A DNA stretch of 64,000 nucleotides from AC-51 sp963749895 (GCA_963749895.1 CAVVOG010000001.1:682001-746000), one strand, 5' to 3'; positions 25,603-34,204 are shown, counted from the first letter of the stretch. Numbers and translations: made by a program. The notes: generated by a model not told the origin, from the letters alone.

Positions 25603-26229
25603 TTAAGCCGACGGACCCGTCGGGGCGCCGCCCGGCCGAAGGTCCCGCGGCCACCGCTTGAGCTCGAAGAACGCGTCGCGCCGCAGGAGCCCCTCGACCC
25701 CGTGCCACAGGGCGAGGGCGTCGGGGCCGGTGGGTCCGACGGCGAGGATCGGGCCGTACGCGGTCTTCCCCCCATCGAGCCGGAGGGTCGGCACGCCGAA
25801 GACGTCGGCCGTCCGCGCCGCTCGGTACTCGTCGAGCAACCCGTCACCCTCGTCGACGGCGTTCGCGTGCCCCGCGAGCTCGAGGAACCCCGCCTCGTCG
25901 AGTGCCTCGCGCAGGAGGGTCGGGTCGATCGGGCGTCGTTCCACGTGCAACCGCCGGCCGAGCGCCGCGTAGAGCCGGCCGAACGCGTCCGGGCCACCCA
26001 CGCGGCGCGCGACCGCGAGCGCAGCGAGCGCGTCGCCGTACCGGGTGGCGGCGTCCGCGAACGTGGTCGGATGCTCGGTGGCGTTGACCTCGAGCGAGAA
26101 CAGGCCGTAGGACAGCCGCAGCACGCCCTGCTCCTCGAGGTCGCGCAACCAGAGGAAGGTCTGCCACGCCCACGGGCAGGAAGGGTCGAGCCACACCTGC
26201 AGTTCGGCCGGGGACGCCGGTCCGCTCAT
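25603..26229 (-). CDS. DsbA-family oxidoreductase, Rv2466c (mycothiol nitroreductase)-like, CPWA active site
   Basis: A 208-residue thioredoxin-fold protein with an inserted helical domain. The N-terminus VWLDPSCPWAWQTFLWLRDL and the C-terminal VFGVPTLRLDGG...FFELKRWPRDL match the Rv2466c family of mycothiol-dependent nitroreductases. In Rv2466c the active site is CPWC; here the second cysteine is alanine (CPWA), so any catalysis must be monothiol. The cis-Pro (GVPT) is intact. ATG 26229 overlaps the stop of the upstream histidine kinase by four bases, placing it at the end of a response regulator-kinase-DsbA operon. Confidence 0.85.
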   Translation of the reverse strand: MSGPASPAELQVWLDPSCPWAWQTFLWLRDLEEQGVLRLSYGLFSLEVNATEHPTTFADAATRYGDALAALAVARRVGGPDAFGRLYAALGRRLHVERRPIDPTLLREALDEAGFLELAGHANAVDEGDGLLDEYRAARTADVFGVPTLRLDGGKTAYGPILAVGPTGPDALALWHGVEGLLRRDAFFELKRWPRDLRPGGAPTGPSA

Positions 26230-27620
26230 CGGTCCTCCTGTGTCGGTGGTCCCGTGGCGAGGCGGAACCGGAGCTCGATGCTCGTGCCCTCGCCCGCCGG
26301 TGTGCCGATCTCGAGCGTGCCGCCCCACTTCTGGGCGAGCTCACGCGCGATCGCGAGACCGAGTCCGGAACCGCCCGGGGGCGAGTCACGACCACGGGAG
26401 AAGCGCTCGAGGACCCGTTCGCGATCCCCCGGGGGGATCCCCGGGCCGTGGTCACGGATCGTGACCTTCGCACGACCGGCGTCGAGCCCGGTGTGGATCT
26501 CGATCGCGCCCGGCGCGTAGGTGAGCGCGTTGTCGATCAGGTTGTCCAGGATCTGGTCGACGTCGGTCGGGTTGGCCTGGGCGGCCACGTCCAGGCCCGA
26601 GGCGACCAGCGTGCTGTCGCGCCGGGCGGCGCGATCGTGCCAGCGATCGAACGCGCGCCGTACGGCACCGCCCAGCTCGACGGTCGTCGGCACGCCCCGC
26701 TCGATCTCGCGCGACATCACGAGGAGCCGATCCACGATCTCCGAGAGTCGATCGACCTCGCGGTCGGCCGCCTCGAGCTGTCGGCGGAGGTCGCCCTCGG
26801 GGGCTTCGGCCGAGGCCGCCTCGATCCGGAGCTTCATCCCGGTGAGGGGAGTGCGGAGCTGGTGCGAGGCGTTCGCGACGAACTCGCGCTGTGCCTGAAC
26901 GGTGCGCTCGAGCCGGTCGGCCATGTCGTCGACGGAGCCCGCGAGCTCGCGGACCTCGACGCTGCCGGCGACCTCGCCGGCGCGGGCAGACAGGTCGCCG
27001 GCCCCCAGCGTCCGCGTGGTCCGGACCAGACGTCGGAGCGGATCGGTGAGGGACCCGGCCAGCCCGAACGCGATCAACACGCCGGCGGCGAGCGCCCCGA
27101 TCCCGATCGCGGTCAGGCCGATCACGTTGCGGCGGCGCGCCTCGTCGACCTCGGTGAAGTCGCGGGTCAGGCGGATCGCTCCGACCTGCGTCTCGTCGAT
27201 CACGGGCGCGGCCGCGACCAGGATGTTGCGCCCCTCCGTCTGGCTGAAGCGGACCTCCGCGTTCGGAGTGCCCCGCAGGGCCTCGTCCACCTCGGGCCGG
27301 CGTCCGTTCGCGAAGTTCGCGCCCAAGGACTCGTCCGAGGAGTCGTACAGAACGATGCCGTCGAGGTCCATGATCACGACGCGCTCGATCTCGGGCGGCG
27401 CCGCGTCGGCGATCGCGTCCAGGCGCTCCGCATCGCCGAGGTTCTCGGCGTCCACGTAGGCGGCGAGCGTCTGCGCGGTGAGGAGCGTGTCGGTCTCGAG
27501 GCGGGCCTGGTCCCGGCGGGCGAGGTTCACCGCGAGCGGCACGGTGAGCGCGACGATCACGGCGAGCAGGATGTAGGCGAACGCCAGGACCAACCGCGAT
27601 CGGAGCCGCATCGGCCGCAT
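26226..27620 (-). CDS. Sensor histidine kinase (HisKA/HATPase, HAMP)
   Basis: A 464-residue membrane kinase. A first membrane span near residues 10-30 and a second (NVIGLTAIGIGALAAGVLIAFGL) flank an extracytoplasmic domain. A HAMP domain follows (GSLTDPLRRLVRTTRTLGAGDLSAR). The H box is FVANASHQLRTPLTGMKLRIE with the phosphorylated His, the N box is DQILDNLIDNALTYAP, and the G boxes are IRDHGPGIPP and GGSGLGLAIA. It lies 22 bases downstream of its cognate OmpR-type regulator and overlaps the DsbA-like gene. The signal is not evident from the sensor domain. Confidence 0.94.
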   Translation of the reverse strand: MRPMRLRSRLVLAFAYILLAVIVALTVPLAVNLARRDQARLETDTLLTAQTLAAYVDAENLGDAERLDAIADAAPPEIERVVIMDLDGIVLYDSSDESLGANFANGRRPEVDEALRGTPNAEVRFSQTEGRNILVAAAPVIDETQVGAIRLTRDFTEVDEARRRNVIGLTAIGIGALAAGVLIAFGLAGSLTDPLRRLVRTTRTLGAGDLSARAGEVAGSVEVRELAGSVDDMADRLERTVQAQREFVANASHQLRTPLTGMKLRIEAASAEAPEGDLRRQLEAADREVDRLSEIVDRLLVMSREIERGVPTTVELGGAVRRAFDRWHDRAARRDSTLVASGLDVAAQANPTDVDQILDNLIDNALTYAPGAIEIHTGLDAGRAKVTIRDHGPGIPPGDRERVLERFSRGRDSPPGGSGLGLAIARELAQKWGGTLEIGTPAGEGTSIELRFRLATGPPTQEDR

Positions 27621-27642
27621 GGGGTGGCGGTCTCCTTCTCTC

Positions 27643-28332
27643 TCAGAGGTCGTCCGGGCCGGCGAATCGGAACCCGACGCCGCGCACCGTCGTGATGTAC
27701 CGGGGGTTCGCGGGGTCGTCTTCGATCTTCTTGCGGAGCCACGAGACGTGGACGTCGAGCGTCTTCGTGGGTCCGAACCAGTGGGGGTCCCAGACCTCGT
27801 CCATGATGCGTTCGCGCTTGAGTACGGTCCCGGCGTCGGCCATCAGCAGGTGGAGGAGGTCGAACTCCTTCGCGGCCAGCTCAAGGGGCTCGCCGGTCTT
27901 CGTGCAGGTCCGGGCGGCGGGATCGAGCACGAGGTCTCCGATCTCGATCGTGCCCCGCCGAGCGGTGCCGCGCCCACGTCGTTGGATCGCGCGGATCCTC
28001 GCCACCAGCTCTCGCGCGCTGAAGGGTTTGACGACGTAGTCGTCGGCACCCAGCTCGAGCCCCAGGACGCGGTCGATCTCCTCACCGCGCGCCGTGAGCA
28101 TCACGATCGGAACGTCCGAGGTCGCGCGGATCTCACGGGCGAGGTCACGCCCGTCGCCGTCGGGGAGCATGACGTCGAGCAGGATCAGGTCGGGCTCGTT
28201 GCCCAAGATCGCCTCTCGCGCCCCCGAGAGGGTGGATGCGACCTCGGGGTCGAAGCCCTCGCGGGCGAGCAGTTCCGCGAGCGGCTCGGAGATCGCCTCC
28301 TCGTCCTCGACGAGCAGCACCCGGGGCTTCAT
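27643..28332 (-). CDS. OmpR/PhoB-family response regulator
   Basis: A 229-residue two-domain regulator. The receiver starts PRVLLVEDEEAISEPLAELL with acidic pair E-D, phosphorylatable Asp in DLILLDVMLPDGDG, Thr in VMLTARG and Lys in DYVVKPFS. The C-terminal winged helix contains LTAKEFDLL-like LAAKEFDLLHLL, KTLDVHVSWLRKKI and ITTVRGVGFRF. It is first in an operon with the histidine kinase and DsbA-like protein. A TACCAT hexamer seven bases before ATG 28332 suggests a leaderless mRNA. Confidence 0.95.
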   Translation of the reverse strand: MKPRVLLVEDEEAISEPLAELLAREGFDPEVASTLSGAREAILGNEPDLILLDVMLPDGDGRDLAREIRATSDVPIVMLTARGEEIDRVLGLELGADDYVVKPFSARELVARIRAIQRRGRGTARRGTIEIGDLVLDPAARTCTKTGEPLELAAKEFDLLHLLMADAGTVLKRERIMDEVWDPHWFGPTKTLDVHVSWLRKKIEDDPANPRYITTVRGVGFRFAGPDDL

Positions 28333-28339
28333 GGCGCCG

Positions 28340-28345
28340 ATGGTA
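28340..28345 (-). promoter_or_regulatory. -10 hexamer TACCAT for the two-component operon
   Basis: TACCAT is seven bases before the response regulator ATG 28332. The divergent promoter of the island histidine kinase starts about 40 bases further on. Confidence 0.5.
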
Positions 28346-28382
28346 CTGCCCGAACTTGTCGCTCTTTCCGCCCCCGGACATC

Positions 28383-28412
28383 TTGTCCGCGGGGCCACGC
28401 CTTGGCTACAAC
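28383..28412 (+). promoter_or_regulatory. Promoter of the first island histidine kinase
   Basis: TTGTCC (28383-28388) and TACAAC (28407-28412) are separated by 18 bases, a classical vegetative layout. It leaves a leader of about 45 nt with a GAGGGGGAG ribosome site. This differs from the leaderless style of the surrounding genome. Confidence 0.5.
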
Positions 28413-28464
28413 ACACGTCATCAGTTCTGGGTCGGCGTGGGGAGCGGACCCGAGGGGGAGAGCC

Positions 28465-29892
28465 ATGGCGACCACATCGGACCAAGTCACCCGAAGCCTG
28501 GAGACATCCAGCGTCCCTGAAGGCCTGCCAGCCCGTCTGATGGCGGTGGCGGGGATGGCTGTGACTCTATGCCTCGTGGGTGGTGGTCTCGTCCTCAACC
28601 GAGGGCTTCTTCCGGACGCCGGATTCGAGCTGTTGATTTGGGCGCTCGCGACCGTTGGCGCCTCCTTTGCCACGATCTCACTGGGCCCTTCAAGGCCATC
28701 CCTGGCGATGGATCTGCCCGTTCTACTCGCCTGTTCCTTCTCTCTCGGACCGGTTGCTGGCGGAATCGTTGCTCTTCTTGGTGCGACAAGTCCGAGTGAG
28801 CTCAAGGGGAGGCTCTCACTCTCGAGATCTGCCTGGAACCATGCGCAAACGAGCCTCAGCGTCATGGCGGCTGGCTTCGTCTTCGCTGGGCTTGGAGGCC
28901 AAGTAGGGGATTGGCCAGTTCCGCTTCTTGCGGCGTGTGCTGCGATCTTGGCCGACGCCGCTATCAACTACGCGAGCGTCGGTCTGATGACGTCAGTCTC
29001 AGAGCAGCGCCCGTTGAGTTCCGTCCTGCACGACATGGTCATAGGTTCTCCGCTTGGCTTCGGCGTCTCGTATGGCGCGTTCGCACTCACAAGTCTTCTA
29101 GTCACGGAGGCGTACGAAGCAGTAGGTCCTCTGTCGCTGGTGGTGGCTATCGGACCCGTCGTCCTCGCTCGACAGGCTTTCTTGGGCTTCTATCGACTGG
29201 AGCAGGTGGGTCGTCAGCTGAGGCGACGTGCCGCCGCGCTCACACGAGTCGATGAACGGATCGCGGAAGAGCGTCGCGACGAACGCGCACGCATCGCCGA
29301 ATCACTGCATGACGATGTTCTTCAGGCTTTGTATACGGTCACCCTCCATGCTCACGTGATACGCGAGGACTACCGAGCAGGGAAGCTGCTGGATCTCGAA
29401 GGAGACGTACCTCCGCTGGTGGAAGCGGCGGAACGCGCCTCTGCTTTGCTCCGAGAGACCATCCACGGGCTTCGCCGGTCTCCCGTGGGACGTGCTGGCC
29501 TCGTCGAGACGGCAAGACTCCTCATCGCACATATGAAGGACGAGACGGGAATCCCTATTGCGTCCGATATCGACCCTGCCATCAGGGCGGACCCAGCCGT
29601 CGAACTGCTCGTGTATCAGGTTCTGCGCGAGGCGCTAACGAATGCGGCCAGGCACTCTCAGGCAGAGACCCTCAGGGTGTCACTCAGGGGAGTAGAAGGC
29701 GGAATACATCTGGCGGTTCTTGACGACGGAATCGGTTTCGACGCCGATCGAGATAGAGAGGACGATCACTTTGGTCTCGACTTGATGGCTGAACGTGCCT
29801 GCGCAGCCGGAGGCACAGTCAGTGTTGTCTCGCGCAGGGGTCAGGGCACCACGGTGGAGGCCTGGTTCCGGCTCCGACTGAGTCAGGAATGA
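28465..29892 (+). CDS. Orphan sensor histidine kinase with multi-span sensor (HisKA_3)
   Basis: A 475-residue kinase of the NarX/LiaS class. Residues about 25-240 form six to eight membrane spans with very short loops. A distinctive stretch (LLGATSPSELKGRLSLSRSAWNHAQTSL) has the same pattern as the second island kinase. The dimerisation/H box is RARIAESLHDDVLQALYTV with the His near residue 281. The ATPase domain has VLREALTNAARHSQ and LDDGIGFDAD, ending in GQGTTVEAWFRL. All catalytic motifs look intact. No response regulator is adjacent; the next plus-strand gene is a SARP-type regulator. The start is ATG 28465 with GAGGGGGAG upstream. Confidence 0.9.
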   Translation: MATTSDQVTRSLETSSVPEGLPARLMAVAGMAVTLCLVGGGLVLNRGLLPDAGFELLIWALATVGASFATISLGPSRPSLAMDLPVLLACSFSLGPVAGGIVALLGATSPSELKGRLSLSRSAWNHAQTSLSVMAAGFVFAGLGGQVGDWPVPLLAACAAILADAAINYASVGLMTSVSEQRPLSSVLHDMVIGSPLGFGVSYGAFALTSLLVTEAYEAVGPLSLVVAIGPVVLARQAFLGFYRLEQVGRQLRRRAAALTRVDERIAEERRDERARIAESLHDDVLQALYTVTLHAHVIREDYRAGKLLDLEGDVPPLVEAAERASALLRETIHGLRRSPVGRAGLVETARLLIAHMKDETGIPIASDIDPAIRADPAVELLVYQVLREALTNAARHSQAETLRVSLRGVEGGIHLAVLDDGIGFDADRDREDDHFGLDLMAERACAAGGTVSVVSRRGQGTTVEAWFRLRLSQE

Positions 29893-29906
29893 CAGGGACG
29901 AACAAC

Positions 29907-29945
29907 GAGCCGACCCGGACTCATCGTGTGAGTCTGGGCCGGCTC
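29907..29945. terminator. Bidirectional terminator hairpin
   Basis: GAGCCGACCCGGACTCA and TGAGTCTGGGCCGGCTC form a 17-bp stem with a five-base loop (TCGTG), one A-C mismatch and one G-U pair. It lies between the converging kinase and peptide genes. A T-rich tract (TTGTTCG) follows on the minus side only, so it fits best as the terminator of the peptide gene. Confidence 0.7.
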
Positions 29946-29997
29946 ATACTGCTGGGCCGTCTCGCGCTTTGCCACTGCGAGATGGCCCTGCTCTTCA

Positions 29998-30087
29998 TCA
30001 GCCCGCCTTGAAGTGAGCGCCGCCGGCCAGTGCCAGGGTGGCCAGAGTCCCGAGAGCGAGAGCGATGCGCCGCATGGTGTTCAGCAT
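29998..30087 (-). CDS. Short secreted-type peptide, 29 residues (copy 1)
   Basis: A 29-codon gene (internal ATG 30075 would give 25). The N-terminus has two Arg, followed by a hydrophobic core and then TLALAGGAHFKAG. It reads as a signal peptide with an Ala-X-Ala cleavage site (ALA before GGAHFKAG), which would release about eight residues. A second copy lies at 34118-34204. Over the last 12 codons the two differ at five third positions and at no amino acid, strong evidence that the peptide is translated and selected. GGGAGG lies four to five bases before the ATG. A hairpin terminator follows. It converges on the kinase and diverges from the SARP gene. Alternatives are a tiny membrane protein or a hydrophobic toxin. 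No family is known to me. Confidence 0.75.
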   Translation of the reverse strand: MLNTMRRIALALGTLATLALAGGAHFKAG

Positions 30088-30150
30088 TCCGCCTCCCTTG
30101 ATACGGAGCCCCTCGTCCGGGGGCTGCTGAGGGGATGTTCGTTCGGCGCG

Positions 30151-30180
30151 CTAAAAGGGGACCTAAAAGGGTCTAAACAG
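30151..30180 (+). promoter_or_regulatory. Direct-repeat operator (CTAAAA/C x3), candidate SARP site
   Basis: CTAAAAGGGG, CTAAAAGGGT and CTAAACAG begin at 30151, 30163 and 30173, an average pitch of 11 bases. SARP-family proteins bind heptamer direct repeats with 11-bp pitch next to the -10 box. The third copy overlaps a -35-like TAAACA. The site lies between the divergent peptide and SARP genes and could control both. Confidence 0.55.
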
Positions 30181-30202
30181 CCCGGCTCTTTCGGGCTAGT
30201 GT
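30174..30202 (+). promoter_or_regulatory. Promoter of the SARP regulator
   Basis: TAAACA (30174-30179) and TAGTGT (30197-30202) are 17 bases apart. The spacer contains an inverted repeat, AGCCCG and CGGGCT. The leader before GTG 30258 is about 50 nt. Confidence 0.45.
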
Positions 30203-30257
30203 GTCGTCCTCCTGGATCCACCGGCGGTATGTGCGAAGTCGCGCGAGGCAGGTACGA

Positions 30258-33200
30258 GTGAAGCACGAGATCCGATACTGCATCATTGGACCGCTTGAAG
30301 TGCTCGTTGACGGCACGCGTCTCGCAATCGGCGGTCCGAGGATCGAGGCGGTGTTCGCCACCCTGCTACTTCAAGAGGGTGCCGAGATCGGAGCCGAGAG
30401 CCTCATTGACGTGGTGTGGGGTGAGAACCCACCGCCGACCGTTCGCACTTCGCTTCAGGTGCACATTTCCAAGATCCGATCCGCTCTCGCCGCCGCCGGT
30501 GTCGAAGGCGTGGTTTCGACTCGCGGGTCGGCGTACGTGCTGACACCGGGACCTGGGGAACTCGACATCACCTCGTTCCGCGACCTCGTCTCAAACGGGC
30601 GAGAGCTCTTCGGGCGAGGCCTATTCCGTGAGTCGTTGGACTCCGTGGAAGAAGCGATCCACCTTTGGCGAGGGAACCCACTGGCAGGCCTTGATTTGCC
30701 TGGATTGGCGCCTGGTGTTCTGAGGTCCTTGGAGGACTTGGGGAGTCATGCGCTCATACTTCGCGCGGAGGCGCAGCTCGCTCTCGGACGACACGTCGAA
30801 GCACTGCCAGACCTACTTCGTCTTCGAGCGGAGCTCCCTCTCGATGAGCGCATCTGTGAGCTGACGTGTCTTGCCCTGTTTCGGAGCGGGAGGCAGGCGG
30901 ATGCGCTGGGTGAGCTCGCCACGCTCCGGCGCGAGCTCTCGCTGCAATTGGGGATGGAGCCTGGGCCGACTCTCGTTGCCCTGGAGCGCGGGATTCTCGA
31001 GAACGACGAAGCGCTCCAACTGATAACCAGCCAAGCACCTGAAACTCGGCAGCTCCGCAAGACAGTGTCTGTGGTAGTGCTGCGACTGCCGAGCGGTGAC
31101 CCAGAGGATGTTGTGGCCGCCACGCGAGCTGTTTCCGAGCTCTTCGAAGGGGCTGTTGCGAACCTGGGTGGCTGGTATCCACCGGCCTCGTCAGGGCGCC
31201 TCGTCGCGGTGTTTGGGGTACCGCTGGCGCATGAGGACGACGCCGAGCGCGCGATCAGGACGGCCGATGCGTTGAAGCGAGCGGCGGCAGCACTGGGTCT
31301 CGATGCGCGATTGGGCGTATCAACAGGCGAGGTCTTGGCTGAGATTGGCCATGACACACGTCTCCTAACTCACGACCCAGTTGAGGTCGCGGACCTGCTC
31401 GCGAGGAAGGCGCACCAGGGAGAGGCGCTCATTGGTGTGGCGACCTACCGGCTTGTGAGTTCGGTCGTGACCGTAGACGCGGCGCAGTTGCTCGTTCTGG
31501 ACGACGAAGAAGCGCCACTCGTTGCCCATCGGTTGCGCGACGTCTCCCTCAGCAGGGCGACAGCGCGCATCTCGGCACCCCTAGTCGGGAGGGACGGTGA
31601 GCTCCTGCGATTGCGCGATGCGGCCCAGGGCGCGATCCGCAATCGGCGACCGACGGTACTGGCGGTTCTGGGGTCCGCCGGCATTGGCAAGTCGCGCCTG
31701 GTCGAGGCCTTCACTGCCGGTCTTGGCGACCGAGTCGATGTTGCTGTTGGTCGGTGTCTCCCGTACGGGAGGGACGTGGGGCTGGCACCCGTGGCTGACG
31801 TCGTTCGATCGGTTGTCGGTATCGGTGAGGGGCGAACTACAGCGACCACGCGTCAGCGGCTCGAGAGCTTCACCTCGGACCAGCCGGACAGCGATGTGCT
31901 CGTGGAGCTGCTGGGTGCCGTCCTTGGGGTTACTCGCGGACCTCATACGAGAGACGAGACCTTCTGGGCGATACGGCGATGCATGGAGATCGGCGCATCA
32001 AGGCAACCGCTTGTCGTAGTCATGGAGGACCTGCAGTGGGCGGAGGAATCGCTCCTCGATCTGATCGGGTATGTAGCGTCCACTGCTCGTTCTACGCCCT
32101 TCGTGCTCGTCTGCACATCACGCCCTGAGCTGGATGAGAGGCGCATGGCGTGGGGGGGTGTCGCGATCGACACAGTAACGGTTCGACTTGACCCCCTGCC
32201 TTCTGCCGAGATGGACTCCCTCCTTGGAGCGCTTCTCGGGTTTGGCGAACTTGAGATGTCACTGCGGAAGCGGATCGTGGAGGCCGCCGAAGGCAATCCG
32301 TTGTTCTTGGAAGAGATACTCTCGGTCCTCATTGACGAGGGCCGGCTCGCAGAACGGGGTGACCGCTGGGAGCCCACGGGCGATCTGACCGTCGTTCCAA
32401 TCCCACCAAGTGTCAAGGCTGTGCTCGATGCCCGGATTGACCTGCTGCCCGCTGCTGAACGGGACGTGCTTGAGGCGGCCGCAATTGTGGGTCGAGAGTT
32501 CAGCCTCGACGATCTCGCCGATCTGCGACCAGAGTTCGAGTCAGAGGGTGTGCTCGGTGCTCTCGAATCGCTGTGCAAGCGTGGATTGCTTGACGTTGAT
32601 CGGTTCGCGACGCGGGCGGCCAGCGTATACGCCTTCAGGCATCTGTTGATACGTGACGTTGCCTACGGTGCGATACCGCGAGATCGGCGTGCCCGGGACC
32701 ATGGGCGCCTTGGGAAGGCTTTGGCGGAACGGGCAGATGATGGCCTCGTCGATCACGAGGAAACGGTTGGTCGTCACCTTGAGACGGCGTTCCAGCTCGC
32801 GCTAGATGCGGGTGAGGCGCTTTCATTCGGCGTTGATGCAGCGAGACACCTTGAGGCCGCCGGACGCAGGGCATTCGCACTCGATGATTCGACGGCGGCT
32901 GTGAATCTCTTCGAGCGAGCGTCGGCCTGCGTCGATACCGATCTGCGAATGACCGCCGAGCTTTCGAGGCTCCGTGGTGCAGCGCTGTTTGACTTGGGTC
33001 GGTTCGAAGAGGCCCGAAGTGTGCTGACGGAGGGACTCCTGGCGTCTCGATCATCAGGCGACCAAGCCGTCCAGTGGCGGCTTGAGCTCGAGTTGGTTGA
33101 ACTAGACATATACACACGTCCTGGCGAGCGGCCGGCCTCGGAGACTCAGCGCCTTGCCGAGCGGGCCATTGCCGCCCTGACGCGTCTTGGGGACCAAGGG

Positions 33201-34043
33201 GGACTCGCGCGCGCCAACAGGCTATTGGGAGAGGCCCTTACTCTGCAGGGTCGTCTCGATGACGGCATCGCGGCCTTCGAGGCGGGTGCGAGACTTGCAC
33301 ATGAGATTGGGGATGAACGGGAGATCGCTCTTCCTCAGCAGCTCATGGCCCTGCATGGCTCGACCCCGCTCCAGGCCTTCATAGCCCAGTGTGAGCAGAT
33401 GATCGCGAGCCGCGGGCGCCGACCTCGGCCTGAGGTCCTCATGCGTCTCGCATACGCTCGAGCGCTATCCGGAGATGAGGGTGGCGCGCGGGGCAACTTG
33501 CGCGAGGGGCTGGACTTGGCAGGAGACGTTGGTGGGTCATTTCGAGTAGCGGACGCCGAGCTCTACGCGGGCTTGACCACGCTTGCACTCGGGGAGCCTG
33601 GAGACGCCGCCGAGTTTCTCTCCCGGTCCGCGGAGAGGCTGACGGGAATCGGAGAGAGCAACCTGCGCTCCACCGTGGAGGGGTTCCTCGGGGAAGCCCT
33701 TTGGCGAGTTGGCCGCCTGAACGAAGCGGCGGAGGCAGCGGCTCGATGTCGGCAACTGGCAGCGGAGGACGATTGGGCCTCACAGATGCTCTGGCGACAG
33801 GTGGAGGCGAAGGTCCTTGCGGATCACGGGGACTTGGCGGCGGCAGTTGACCTGATGTCTGAGGCGGCCGCGATCGCGGATCAGACCGACTTCCTCGGGA
33901 TGGCGGCTGCGGTGCACCTAGACGCGGCTCGCTTGACAGAGGCTGCAGGCGAGCCCAGCGTTGCCGGGCACGAACGCGAGTTGGCTCGCCGCCTTATGAG
34001 TCGGAAGGGGATTTCCGGCGAAGTCGTCACCCTGGGTGGGTGA
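30258..34043 (+). CDS. SARP (BTAD) regulator fused to cyclase-like, AAA and TPR domains
   Basis: A 1261-residue regulator. Residues 1-95 are an OmpR-type winged helix (IIGPLEVLVDGTRLAIGG, LIDVVWGENPPPTVRTSLQVH); about 100-245 are the BTAD helical domain. About 255-430 resemble a class III nucleotidyl cyclase (RKTVSVVVLRLPSGD, SGRLVAVFGVPLAHEDDAERAIRTA). Both metal-binding Asp positions are replaced, so it is probably not catalytic. An AAA_16/STAND ATPase follows: Walker A GSAGIGKS near 470, Walker B VVVMEDLQWAE near 586. The C-terminal 500 residues are helical TPR-like. GTG 30258 was chosen because the SARP fold begins there. It stands between two peptide genes and two kinases, the likely hub of the island. 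Confidence 0.9.
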   Translation: MKHEIRYCIIGPLEVLVDGTRLAIGGPRIEAVFATLLLQEGAEIGAESLIDVVWGENPPPTVRTSLQVHISKIRSALAAAGVEGVVSTRGSAYVLTPGPGELDITSFRDLVSNGRELFGRGLFRESLDSVEEAIHLWRGNPLAGLDLPGLAPGVLRSLEDLGSHALILRAEAQLALGRHVEALPDLLRLRAELPLDERICELTCLALFRSGRQADALGELATLRRELSLQLGMEPGPTLVALERGILENDEALQLITSQAPETRQLRKTVSVVVLRLPSGDPEDVVAATRAVSELFEGAVANLGGWYPPASSGRLVAVFGVPLAHEDDAERAIRTADALKRAAAALGLDARLGVSTGEVLAEIGHDTRLLTHDPVEVADLLARKAHQGEALIGVATYRLVSSVVTVDAAQLLVLDDEEAPLVAHRLRDVSLSRATARISAPLVGRDGELLRLRDAAQGAIRNRRPTVLAVLGSAGIGKSRLVEAFTAGLGDRVDVAVGRCLPYGRDVGLAPVADVVRSVVGIGEGRTTATTRQRLESFTSDQPDSDVLVELLGAVLGVTRGPHTRDETFWAIRRCMEIGASRQPLVVVMEDLQWAEESLLDLIGYVASTARSTPFVLVCTSRPELDERRMAWGGVAIDTVTVRLDPLPSAEMDSLLGALLGFGELEMSLRKRIVEAAEGNPLFLEEILSVLIDEGRLAERGDRWEPTGDLTVVPIPPSVKAVLDARIDLLPAAERDVLEAAAIVGREFSLDDLADLRPEFESEGVLGALESLCKRGLLDVDRFATRAASVYAFRHLLIRDVAYGAIPRDRRARDHGRLGKALAERADDGLVDHEETVGRHLETAFQLALDAGEALSFGVDAARHLEAAGRRAFALDDSTAAVNLFERASACVDTDLRMTAELSRLRGAALFDLGRFEEARSVLTEGLLASRSSGDQAVQWRLELELVELDIYTRPGERPASETQRLAERAIAALTRLGDQGGLARANRLLGEALTLQGRLDDGIAAFEAGARLAHEIGDEREIALPQQLMALHGSTPLQAFIAQCEQMIASRGRRPRPEVLMRLAYARALSGDEGGARGNLREGLDLAGDVGGSFRVADAELYAGLTTLALGEPGDAAEFLSRSAERLTGIGESNLRSTVEGFLGEALWRVGRLNEAAEAAARCRQLAAEDDWASQMLWRQVEAKVLADHGDLAAAVDLMSEAAAIADQTDFLGMAAAVHLDAARLTEAAGEPSVAGHERELARRLMSRKGISGEVVTLGG

Positions 34044-34068
34044 TGCGCGCGAAGACCCACGGAAATGT

Positions 34069-34099
34069 GAAAGCGGCCCGGCGAAGCCGGGCCGCTTTC
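34069..34099. terminator. Perfect 14-bp terminator hairpin
   Basis: GAAAGCGGCCCGGC, loop GAA, then GCCGGGCCGCTTTC. The stem is perfect and has an A-tract at one end and a T-tract at the other, so it can end transcription of both the SARP gene and the converging peptide gene. Confidence 0.85.
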
Positions 34100-34117
34100 G
34101 TAGGTCTCTGATGCCTG

Positions 34118-34204
34118 TCAGCCAGCCTTGAAGTGCGCACCGCCAGCAAGTGCCAGAGCGGTGAGCGATCCGAGGGCGATGGCGAGGCGCTTGAGAAGCT
34201 TCAT
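34118..34204 (-). CDS. Short secreted-type peptide, 28 residues (copy 2)
   Basis: A 28-codon gene whose product starts MKLLKRLAIALG and ends in TALALAGGAHFKAG. It has a Lys/Arg N-terminus, hydrophobic core and ALA cleavage motif, as in copy 1; the C-terminal 12 residues (LALAGGAHFKAG) are identical while the DNA differs at synonymous sites. AAAGGGG lies nine bases before the ATG. It converges on the SARP gene, sharing the hairpin terminator, and diverges from the second kinase. A 17-bp palindrome sits in its putative promoter. I infer a secreted peptide, perhaps a signal sensed by one of the kinases; the sequence itself shows only export-type character and conservation. Confidence 0.78.
   Translation of the reverse strand: MKLLKRLAIALGSLTALALAGGAHFKAG

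Noticed and set aside
28145..28381. Minus-strand ORF of 78 codons covering the response regulator start
   Set aside because: It is a shadow frame of the response regulator gene with no homology or ribosome site.
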